NCBI RefSeq assembly: GCF_938039215.1
Contig: NZ_CALHVI010000056.1
Span: 62,001-126,000, forward strand
Direction of reading: 5' to 3'
Origin: an uncultured Porphyromonas sp.
GTDB lineage: Bacteria; Bacteroidota; Bacteroidia; Bacteroidales; Porphyromonadaceae
DNA length: 64,000 nt
The position numbers and the translations under genes were made by a program. Positions 58,004 to 64,000 of the stretch are shown piece by piece. The notes under the pieces are model-generated. The model did no database searches, was not told where the DNA came from, and saw nothing but the letters and a program-made list of their open reading frames with translations. Positions within the stretch are counted from its first letter, which is position 1. The number at the start of each line of letters is the position of its first letter.

Positions 58004-59014
58004 ATGAAGATTAAGAACACTATTCCTCTACTTATCACATCCCTATTATTAATCTCTTCCTGCAAAACGGATGATAAAGAGCCCGTCCGAAAGAATCCTA
58101 ATGAGGAGACTTCCATCACGATAGACATCGAAGGCAAGGTAGAGGAACAAAACGAAGGGCGCTACATCCACCTGCAGAATGAAAGGGATGCAGATGGTCG
58201 TGTCTATCGTGTCAAAGCTAATTTCACCCCTGGTGAAGCAGTCCCAGCTGTCGCCTACATCTACAATGATAGGACTGGGGACTACATCGCCACAAACATC
58301 ACACTAAGGACGGACCTGCGATCAGGGAAGCGACTCACTACGCATGGCCGCGTAAATGCAGCACCCGGCAAGACGTACAACAAACTATCCATCTACATTG
58401 GGCTCACGCTACCCTCGGGGAGCACACGAGCTGAAGATGCTACATTCACTTGTGGGAGCCATACCTACAGCCAGTCTGACCTAGAGCTGAATAAGGAAGT
58501 CATCCTAGTCAGCGAGGGGAATGATCTGAAGAAGCTCGCAGGTAGCAAGTCTGATGCCTCAGCTATGGACCTCAAGTTCACACTCGCTGGAGTCTTCTTC
58601 ATGGCTAAGATCCAGAATAAGTCTGGAGCTAAGCAGAAAATAGGAGCGATCCAACTCCATGGGTTCGGAGCAGGTGGCGTAAAGGTTGCGCCCCCCACGT
58701 CTACCCAGAAAGCACCACGTCTTGTAGCCATCCAGACTCTAGCAGATCAGGATTACACGAACTATCAGCTACAGGATGCGATCGAACTCGAAAATGGAGC
58801 GACAGCCATGTACCGAGACCAAGTCGGTCCTTTCGTACGCAGATTTGCCATCTACGCTCCACTTACAGGTAAGGGATGGCTCGAAGCTCGAGCACAACAA
58901 GGCAACCAGTTCATGCCACTTGATGGTGTCCGTATGCAATACAACACCCCTAGGCCTCAGACCATGACTGCTGTCCTACGAGGAACAACGATCTGCCTCC
59001 TGAAAAGCAATTAG
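58004..59014 (+). CDS. lipoprotein of unknown function, fimbrillin-like appearance
   Basis: A 336-residue protein from the ATG at 58004 (a TTG nine bases upstream is less likely). The signal peptide ends in the lipobox ISSC (Cys about residue 19), followed by an acidic, flexible segment KTDDKEPVRKNPNEE. The rest is beta-rich, with even strands such as YRVKANFTPGEAVPAVAYIYND, and ends in a strand GTTICLLKSN. Shape and location suggest a Bacteroidales surface or fimbrillin-type lipoprotein, but I recognise no named family. It has lower similarity in base use to its housekeeping neighbours (more AT-ending codons) and is followed 24 bp later by a 45-codon gene. Confidence 0.75.
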   Translation: MKIKNTIPLLITSLLLISSCKTDDKEPVRKNPNEETSITIDIEGKVEEQNEGRYIHLQNERDADGRVYRVKANFTPGEAVPAVAYIYNDRTGDYIATNITLRTDLRSGKRLTTHGRVNAAPGKTYNKLSIYIGLTLPSGSTRAEDATFTCGSHTYSQSDLELNKEVILVSEGNDLKKLAGSKSDASAMDLKFTLAGVFFMAKIQNKSGAKQKIGAIQLHGFGAGGVKVAPPTSTQKAPRLVAIQTLADQDYTNYQLQDAIELENGATAMYRDQVGPFVRRFAIYAPLTGKGWLEARAQQGNQFMPLDGVRMQYNTPRPQTMTAVLRGTTICLLKSN

Positions 59015-59038
59015 ACATCCATCTAAATACACACGAAC

Positions 59039-59176
59039 ATGGAAGTGATCGATAAGCAGGAGCTATACCAAGCACCCGAAGTTGAATACTTGGAATTTCA
59101 CCGCTCCAAGGATTTACTCATAAGCTTCTCTATCGAGGGTAATATCGTGAATCCTCAAGATGGAGGTAACTGGTAG
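59039..59176 (+). CDS. small peptide gene, 45 aa, YxAPEVE type
   Basis: An ATG at 59039, 24 bp after the lipoprotein stop, opens a 45-residue frame: MEVIDKQELYQAPEVEYLEF, then a HRSKDLLISFSIEG segment, ending NIVNPQDGGNW. From memory, Bacteroidota genomes contain many unannotated peptides of 40-60 residues with a YxAPxxE start, a short hydrophobic stretch and a Gly/Trp-ending acidic tail, often next to lipoprotein genes; their role is unknown. A perfect terminator at 59234-59267 follows, so lipoprotein and peptide form a two-gene unit. Confidence 0.6.
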   Translation: MEVIDKQELYQAPEVEYLEFHRSKDLLISFSIEGNIVNPQDGGNW

Positions 59177-59233
59177 GACCTCCAGTCACTTATCTGGGCG
59201 AAGCTAGTCGCTAGCGAAGCTCTCCATACGAAG

Positions 59234-59267
59234 GTAGCCCACCATGATCCGAGGATCATGGTGGGCT
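59234..59267 (+). terminator. terminator after the lipoprotein-peptide unit
   Basis: A perfect 16-bp stem, TAGCCCACCATGATCC with GGATCATGGTGGGCTA, two-base loop, followed by TTCATT. Confidence 0.85.
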
Positions 59268-59360
59268 ATTCATTATATAGTAAGTGACCTAGACCGATGT
59301 ATCAGGAATGGAGAGGACTACCATAAGGAACAAGGAGTTAGTCCTCTAGTTATCCGAAAG

Positions 59361-59488
59361 ACCTATTATAGGGCATAAGAATGACCCATGATGGGTAACA
59401 ACAGCGACCCATGATGGGTAACAAGGGCGACCCATGATGGGTGACAACCATGACCCATAATGGGTCGCAAAAGGGACCTAACATAGGT
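59361..59488. repeat. phased palindrome array, six units at 23-bp steps
   Basis: Dyads CCTATTATAGG (59362-59372), CCCATGATGGG (59385-59395, 59408-59418, 59431-59441), CCCATAATGGG (59454-59464) and CCTAACATAGG (59477-59487). Centres 59367, 59390, 59413, 59436, 59459 and 59482: five exact 23-bp steps. The inner units are nearly identical and the outer two differ. The remainder of the 598-bp gap to 59775 shows only the promoter at 59742 and no convincing gene. Confidence 0.93.
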
Positions 59489-59741
59489 TACTTTTTATTA
59501 CTATGCTACAGCACACACCAAGCCATGGTGCATTCCTCCCACTTGGCTAAAAGCCTCTGGCTCGGATAGAATGTGCCTTCTCGGCACCACTCCATGATAC
59601 CAGCTCTCCATCCCCCACAGGCGACAGCAGAAGTTCGCTCCGAAGAGGAAGTCTCCCCTTCCGACAGTCTTCGTCTTAGAAGCCCTCCCAACAATCTGCA
59701 TCAGCTCTGATGTAAACTACCCGATTACGTCAAGGAATGGT

Positions 59742-59749
59742 TAACTTTG
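59742..59749 (+). promoter_or_regulatory. -7 element TAACTTTG of the carbonic anhydrase-protease unit
   Basis: TAnnTTTG match, 26 bp before the ATG at 59775. Confidence 0.6.
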
Positions 59750-59774
59750 TACATACTAACAATCCAAGATTCTA

Positions 59775-60302
59775 ATGGCTTTCATACAGACAGTACGAGG
59801 CATCGAGCCTCAGATCGGAGAGGACTGCTTCCTCGCCGTCAATGCAACCGTCGTCGGTGATGTCGTCCTAGGGAAGGGCTGCAGCGTGTGGTTCAACACC
59901 GTCCTCCGTGGAGATGTCAACTCCATCCGCATCGGCAATAATGTCAATATCCAGGACGGCTCTGTCCTGCACACCCTCTACCAGAAGTCGACCATCGAGA
60001 TCGGGGACAATGTCTCCGTCGGGCACAATGTCACCCTCCACGGCTGCCATATCCGTGACTACGCCCTCATCGGCATGGGTTCGACCGTCATGGATGATGC
60101 TCTGGTAGGCGAAGGAGCTATCGTAGCCGCGGGATCGGTGGTCCTAGCCAAGACGGTCATCGAGCCCTATAGCCTATGGGCGGGGGTGCCTGCTAAGTTC
60201 ATCAAGAAGGTATCCCCTGAGCAGAGCAAGGAGCTCAACGAACGTATTGCCAACAACTATCAGATGTACGCTTCTTGGTTCGACAAGGAGCAGAACCCAT
60301 AA
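59775..60302 (+). CDS. gamma-type carbonic anhydrase-like hexapeptide-repeat protein
   Basis: A 175-residue left-handed beta-helix protein of the gamma carbonic anhydrase / PaaY-YrdA family. Hexapeptide repeats run through residues 20-135 and the three zinc-ligand histidines appear as GSVLHTLY (His58 region), VSVGHNVTLHGC (two His about 80 and 85). It may hydrate CO2 or be an inactive relative. The start is 26 bp after the promoter; the protease gene follows 27 bp downstream. Confidence 0.9.
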   Translation: MAFIQTVRGIEPQIGEDCFLAVNATVVGDVVLGKGCSVWFNTVLRGDVNSIRIGNNVNIQDGSVLHTLYQKSTIEIGDNVSVGHNVTLHGCHIRDYALIGMGSTVMDDALVGEGAIVAAGSVVLAKTVIEPYSLWAGVPAKFIKKVSPEQSKELNERIANNYQMYASWFDKEQNP

Positions 60303-60328
60303 TTCTCCTCACCTATCACCTACACGCT

Positions 60329-61747
60329 ATGCGATCCATCCTAACGACCTCCTTAGCCCTCAGCCTCCTCTTCGGAGGGCTATCCTCGGGGCTCTACGCT
60401 CAGAGCTCGAAGGACGGGGCTATCACGCCTAAGTTCCTCGAAGAGCTTCGCCGCAGTGAACCTACCACTCCTACGGAGAAGGCCCTACACAACGCCATCG
60501 CCGTCCAGGGTATGCGTGACTTCTTCGTCAACAACCAGCGTCCTCAGACCATCGACGACACCTTCTCGGTAGAAGTCCAGAGCTCAGGGATCACCGACCA
60601 GAAGCAGAGTGGACGCTGCTGGCTCTTCACGGGACTCAATGTCCTTCGTGCTCAGCTGATGACTCGGGAGAAGTCAGGTACCTTCTTCTTCTCGCAGAAC
60701 TATTCCTTCTTCTGGGACCAGCTAGAGAAGGCGAACCTCTTCCTCGAAGGGATCATCGAGACACGCAAGCTCGCTGTCGATGACAAGAAGGTAGTATGGC
60801 TCTTCCAGAATCCTATTGGTGACGGAGGTCAGTTCACCGGTATCTCGGACAACCTCATCAAGTATGGTGTCGTCCCCGCCGAAGTGATGCCCGAGACCCA
60901 CTCGAGCAATGACACGAAGCTGATGGGCAAGATGATCGCGCGCACGCTACGCCAGTCGGGGATCAAGATCCGCAAGGCGGCTGCTAAGGGAGAGTCCCTC
61001 ACCCAGCTCCGCAAGTACAAAGAGACTTGCCTCAAGCAGGTCTATCGTCTCCTGAGCCTCAACCTCGGCGTGCCCCCGACCTCCTTCTCCTACACCCTGA
61101 AGGATAAGGATGGCAAGGCGATCTCCACCGAGACCTATACGCCTCAGTCCTTCTACGAGCGCTTTGTCGGCGTAGACCTACGTGATCAGTTCGTCATGCT
61201 GATGAATGACCCCTCTCGTCCCTTCTACAAGGTCTATGAGATCGAGTACGACCGTCATGCTTACGATGGCAAGAACTGGACCTACGTCAATCTTCCCATG
61301 GACGAGATCAAGCAGATGGCTATCGCTTCGCTCAAGGACAATACGATGATGTACTACTCTTGCGACGTAGGTCGTGAGCTGAACAGCTCTAAGGGCATCG
61401 CAGCGCTGGACAACTATGACTACGCTTCGCTCCTCGGCTATCCCTTCGATATGGACAAGGCTGAGCGCATCCAGACCTTCGATAGTGGCTCGACGCACGC
61501 CATGACCCTCAAGGCTGTCGACCTCGATGCCTCGGGTAAGCCCGTGAAGTGGAAGGTAGAGAATAGCTGGGGTGAGAAGTCGGGGGTCAAGGGCCATATC
61601 ATCATGACTGATGCGTGGTTCGATGCCTACACCTTCCGTCTCGTAGTGAATAAGAAGTACACTACGCAGAAGGTGCTTGACCTCTTGAAGACGAAGCCCG
61701 TACAGCTCCCCGCTTGGGACCCCATGTTCGCTCCTGATGCTCCCTAA
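60329..61747 (+). CDS. exported C1B-family aminopeptidase (bleomycin hydrolase / PepC-like)
   Basis: A 472-residue papain-fold peptidase read from the ATG at 60329, which starts a signal peptide (RSILTTSLALSLLFGGL, cleavage after YAQ). The longer frame from 60275 overlaps the previous gene and is unlikely. Catalytic residues are visible: Gln/Cys in QKQSGRCWLFTGLN, His in SGSTHAMTLKAV and Asn in KVENSWGEKSG. Bleomycin-hydrolase-type enzymes are hexameric aminopeptidases; an exported form fits an asaccharolytic, peptide-feeding lifestyle. Confidence 0.92.
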   Translation: MRSILTTSLALSLLFGGLSSGLYAQSSKDGAITPKFLEELRRSEPTTPTEKALHNAIAVQGMRDFFVNNQRPQTIDDTFSVEVQSSGITDQKQSGRCWLFTGLNVLRAQLMTREKSGTFFFSQNYSFFWDQLEKANLFLEGIIETRKLAVDDKKVVWLFQNPIGDGGQFTGISDNLIKYGVVPAEVMPETHSSNDTKLMGKMIARTLRQSGIKIRKAAAKGESLTQLRKYKETCLKQVYRLLSLNLGVPPTSFSYTLKDKDGKAISTETYTPQSFYERFVGVDLRDQFVMLMNDPSRPFYKVYEIEYDRHAYDGKNWTYVNLPMDEIKQMAIASLKDNTMMYYSCDVGRELNSSKGIAALDNYDYASLLGYPFDMDKAERIQTFDSGSTHAMTLKAVDLDASGKPVKWKVENSWGEKSGVKGHIIMTDAWFDAYTFRLVVNKKYTTQKVLDLLKTKPVQLPAWDPMFAPDAP

Positions 61748-61776
61748 GCCGAGCGACACAGAGCACAAATAACAAG

Positions 61777-61816
61777 AAGAGCGTGACCCCAGGCATCCTC
61801 GCTTAGGTCACGCTCT
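61777..61816 (+). terminator. terminator after the C1B protease gene
   Basis: An 11-bp stem, AGAGCGTGACC with GGTCACGCTCT, loop of 17 bases, then CTTCGCTTTC. Confidence 0.75.
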
Positions 61817-61862
61817 CTTCGCTTTCTTATCCTTTTTGATTCGTTTACCTCATCATTCTTTT

Positions 61863-62318
61863 ATGGCCACCCTAGACCATGCACAGCTCCCCGCCACGGG
61901 ACGCTTATCCCTTGACCGTCTAACCCCTCACTTCCCTTGGGCACGATTCTATCACAACCAAGGCTATACCATGTCTTACCCCGAGATCGTCTTCGCCGGC
62001 GAAGATGCCTATGCGCTCTATACGCAGGTGACGAGCATCCTGATGATGGAGTCTTGGGAGAAGGGGAACTACCTAGAATACACACTCTCAGCTGTCTCTC
62101 CCGAAGACCCCATCCACTTCCGCCTCGAGGTAGCATTGACCCTCGATGCTGTACACGAGGCTTGGGAGACGATTCGTGTCTCCGCAGAGAAGCTACGTGA
62201 GTACTACCTCATCGCTGCTCTAGCCTATGTTCGCAAGGAAGGGTTGCTAGGCAAGCACTTCACCTGTGAGCGTACCTCGCCTACGAGCTACAACCTGACG
62301 CTCCAGAGCGAAGGCTAG
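61863..62318 (+). CDS. conserved hypothetical protein, 151 aa
   Basis: I do not recognise the family. The ATG at 61863 is preferred over 61836 because the product then begins MATLDHAQLPATGRLSLDRL. It is a soluble alpha/beta protein with aromatic-rich strands (HFPWARFYHNQGYTMSYPEI) and a C-terminal helix followed by an antiparallel pair. The stop shares bases with the convergent aroA stop: TAG at 62316-62318 on this strand, TAG at 62317-62315 on the other. Confidence 0.65.
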   Translation: MATLDHAQLPATGRLSLDRLTPHFPWARFYHNQGYTMSYPEIVFAGEDAYALYTQVTSILMMESWEKGNYLEYTLSAVSPEDPIHFRLEVALTLDAVHEAWETIRVSAEKLREYYLIAALAYVRKEGLLGKHFTCERTSPTSYNLTLQSEG

Positions 62319-63637
62319 TTCTCCTCTACTATCAAGAAAGGGGTAAGCTCCTCCCAGTAGCGAGGGAAGCTCTTGCTCACAACCTCGGGATGCTCCAGGA
62401 GCACAGTCCCCGCAGGTATCGTGAGGACGGAGAGCGCCATCGCTATACGGTGGTCTCCATGGGTAGCGAGGATCGGAGGGCATTCCATCGGCCTTATCCG
62501 AGGGTGAGCATCCCATGAGATCGAGTCTTCCCCAAGGGTAAGCTCTACACCGAGCTTAGCTAGCTCTGCCCGCAGAGCCTCTAAGCGATCCGACTCCTTG
62601 ATACGTAGATGTGCTACGCCCGTGAGGGTGAAGGGTCTTCCCTGCCCTACAAGAGCAGTGACCAGAGCTGGCACTAAGTCGGGGCACTCGTGCATGGAGG
62701 CAGTGAAGGGAACTGTAGGATCTACATTCTCGATCCGCTGGAGGAGTACGCCCCGTTCGTTAGGTAGGGTCTTCACCCCAAGTTCCTTGAAGAAGGACAC
62801 GAGATAGCCTGCATCCCCTTGTAGCGAAGGATAGCACAAGCCTGGGAGCTCCATAGTCGAGCCCAGAGGAAGGAGCGAGAGCCAGGCATAGGCATAGGAT
62901 GCTCCACTCCAGTCGGCTTCATAGCCTCGATCAAGGGTAGATGTGCCTTGGCTATCCTCCCCCCTCTTACCTCGGTAGCAGAAGAGACCACTAGGCTCTT
63001 CTTCCCACACAAAGCCTTGCTCTTGGAGCAGGGCTTTTGTCATTAGAGCATAGGGACGAGAGGCGAGGCCATAGCGCCGAGTATCGACCTCGAAGCCTAC
63101 GGGGAGCAGGGGGGCAAGGAGAAGAAGAGCGCTCAGATACTGCGAACTGGCAGAGGCATCCAGCTCACAGCCCTGCCAAGACAAGGTACTGGGCTCGATA
63201 AGTAGCGGGGGATAGCCTGCATGGTCTAGATAGGTGATCTTAGCCCCTTGGCTCCATAGCGCCTCCACCAGCGGGGCTATGGGTCGCTCATGCTGGCGAC
63301 CCGTACCGAAGAGCCTCACGGGGCGCTGGGTCGTGACAGAGAGGTAAGCACAGACGAAGCGCATCGCCGTACCCGACTCCGACACACAGACCTCCTCCGC
63401 CCCCCCTTGGCAGGCAAGGAGGGCGGCATGTAGCGCTAAGATATCTTGTGGGGTACCTTCGGCAAAGGCTAAGGGTGGGAGCTTACCTCGAAGAGCATCG
63501 AGGAGGAGGGCTCTTGCCCAGAGGCTCTTGGAGGGAGGGAGCGTCCAGCGAAGGTGGAGGGGTGCTGTTTGCTCTCGGTAGGAGAGTCTAAGGGATGAAG
63601 AGGTCCTCACTGCTTCATCTAGAGAATAGAGGCGCAA
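62315..63637 (-). CDS. aroA: 3-phosphoshikimate 1-carboxyvinyltransferase (EPSP synthase)
   Basis: A 440-residue shikimate-pathway enzyme joining phosphoenolpyruvate to shikimate-3-phosphate. LPPSKSLWARALLLDAL is the N-terminal substrate motif, SGTAMRFVCAYL carries the usual G-T-A-x-R, and LRIKESDRLEALRAEL and THGDHRIAMALSVL are the C-terminal signatures. The first 25 residues are less conserved. The start overlaps the end of the upstream fRMsr gene by 23 bp, implying coupling. Confidence 0.95.
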   Translation of the reverse strand: MRLYSLDEAVRTSSSLRLSYREQTAPLHLRWTLPPSKSLWARALLLDALRGKLPPLAFAEGTPQDILALHAALLACQGGAEEVCVSESGTAMRFVCAYLSVTTQRPVRLFGTGRQHERPIAPLVEALWSQGAKITYLDHAGYPPLLIEPSTLSWQGCELDASASSQYLSALLLLAPLLPVGFEVDTRRYGLASRPYALMTKALLQEQGFVWEEEPSGLFCYRGKRGEDSQGTSTLDRGYEADWSGASYAYAWLSLLPLGSTMELPGLCYPSLQGDAGYLVSFFKELGVKTLPNERGVLLQRIENVDPTVPFTASMHECPDLVPALVTALVGQGRPFTLTGVAHLRIKESDRLEALRAELAKLGVELTLGEDSISWDAHPRIRPMECPPILATHGDHRIAMALSVLTIPAGTVLLEHPEVVSKSFPRYWEELTPFLIVEEN

Positions 63638-64000
63638 GGAGCTCGGCGATCTGCTCTAGCGCAGGGCGATCGACCTCCTCCGTGAAGTCCGAGAGCTGAT
63701 CACTATCTATATCGAGGACACCCACGATCTCTCCCTCGGTATTCCTCAAGGGGACGACGATCTCCGAGCGAGAAGAGGAGGAACAAGCGATATGCCCTGG
63801 GAAGGCATCTACATCGGGGACGACAAGGGTCTTCCCCGTCTGCCAGCTCGTACCACATACCCCTCGTCCCCGAGCGATGCGTGTACAAGCGATATCACCT
63901 TGGAAAGGTCCTAGCACCAGCTCTTCTCCCTCCACAAGGTAGAAGCCTACCCAGAAGAAGCCAAAGGCTTGGCGGAGTGCTGCCGCTGTATTGGCAAGAT
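63615..64000 (-). CDS. free methionine-(R)-sulfoxide reductase, GAF domain, N-terminus beyond the right edge
   Basis: The frame runs to the end of the window without a start: 128 codons including stop, reading upstream ANTAAALRQAFGFFWVGFYLV, then GPFQGDIACTRIARGRGVCG and SRSEIVVPLRNTEGEIVGVLDIDS. The three cysteines expected of fRMsr are visible (ACTRI, RGVCGTS, HIACSSSS). The enzyme repairs oxidised free methionine. A GTG at 63935 lies within the domain and is not a start. aroA overlaps its 3' end. Confidence 0.93.
   Translation of the reverse strand, partial: LANTAAALRQAFGFFWVGFYLVEGEELVLGPFQGDIACTRIARGRGVCGTSWQTGKTLVVPDVDAFPGHIACSSSSRSEIVVPLRNTEGEIVGVLDIDSDQLSDFTEEVDRPALEQIAELLAPLFSR

Noticed and set aside
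22694..59488. Phased arrays as CRISPR arrays
   Set aside because: Units are palindromes of 11-15 bp with 8-12 bp linkers; there are no 25-45 bp unique spacers and no cas genes.
59501..59701. 66-codon minus-strand frame in the gap before the carbonic anhydrase gene
   Set aside because: Cys/Gly/Trp-rich with no promoter and no family resemblance; two alternative frames are equally open there.
60275..60328. Upstream start of the C1B protease
   Set aside because: It overlaps the carbonic anhydrase gene and would place 18 residues before a good signal peptide.

Overview
The window looks like a chromosomal segment of a member of the Bacteroidota, order Bacteroidales, most likely Porphyromonas or a close relative. 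This is inferred from family content and style: a fused SecDF, a two-domain GuaA, HU-related histone-like proteins, a DUF4836 lipoprotein, GH20 and C1B secreted enzymes, and promoters of the Bacteroidota -7 type TAnnTTTG in front of most transcription units. I saw no rRNA, tRNA, insertion sequence, prophage or CRISPR array.

Layout. 1-6121 (minus): nitrilase-family amidase (cut by the left edge), PlsC-like acyltransferase, a small conserved protein, a TRIC channel, PanB, GuaA, a secreted cyclophilin and a YitT protein. 6460-8814 (minus): a 784-aa TPR protein with nine 46-residue repeats. 9248-12189 (plus): FtsE, aspartate kinase, MenA. 12278-16548 (minus): a short-chain dehydrogenase and SecDF. 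17049-20668 (plus): alpha/beta hydrolase, RuvB, a Wzx-like flippase. 20852-22507 (minus): LptB and FabI. 22937-30836 (plus): acidic small protein, TrmB, Mrp, YihY, LrgA/LrgB, dGTPase, ManA, MerR. 31265-38517 (minus): an FtsX-type ABC pair, then an efflux operon (HU-like, TolC, HlyD, two ABC-2 permeases). 39032-39529 (plus): a second HU-related protein. 39626-45183 (minus): PurF-like, YidC, PyrG. 45678-52431 (plus): DUF4836 lipoprotein, NhaC, GNAT, Fe-alcohol dehydrogenase, a CbiG-CbiF fusion. MscL (minus) and GlyA (plus) follow, then GH20 hexosaminidase, a lipoprotein with a 45-residue peptide gene behind it, gamma carbonic anhydrase, a bleomycin-hydrolase-type protease, a hypothetical, AroA (minus) and an fRMsr GAF protein cut by the right edge.

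The genes are mostly housekeeping: nucleotide synthesis (GuaA, PyrG, PurF-like, dGTPase), envelope biogenesis (SecDF, YidC, LptB, FabI, flippase, PlsC), cofactors (PanB, MenA, cobalamin) and one-carbon metabolism (GlyA).

The most unusual content is non-coding. Two kinds of array place short imperfect palindromes at about two DNA helical turns. (1) Three A/T-rich islands (13271-13505, 31001-31190, 38781-38998) repeat a TTTC...GAAA dyad every 22 bp; in the second the core recurs at exactly 22-bp steps nine times, and islands one and two share a 66-bp block with about 61 identities. (2) Five arrays (6228-6313, 22694-22777, 45411-45494, 53166-53249, 59361-59488) repeat a dyad of the form RACCYAYNRTRGGTY every 23 bp (24 bp in the first). 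A two-unit version with the same 23-bp step lies at the promoter of the HU-TolC efflux operon. Sequence differs between loci and is similar within each locus, while dyad and phase are kept. The third A/T island lies between two divergent genes for HU-related DNA-binding proteins, which suggests, but does not show, an architectural or nucleoid-protein role.
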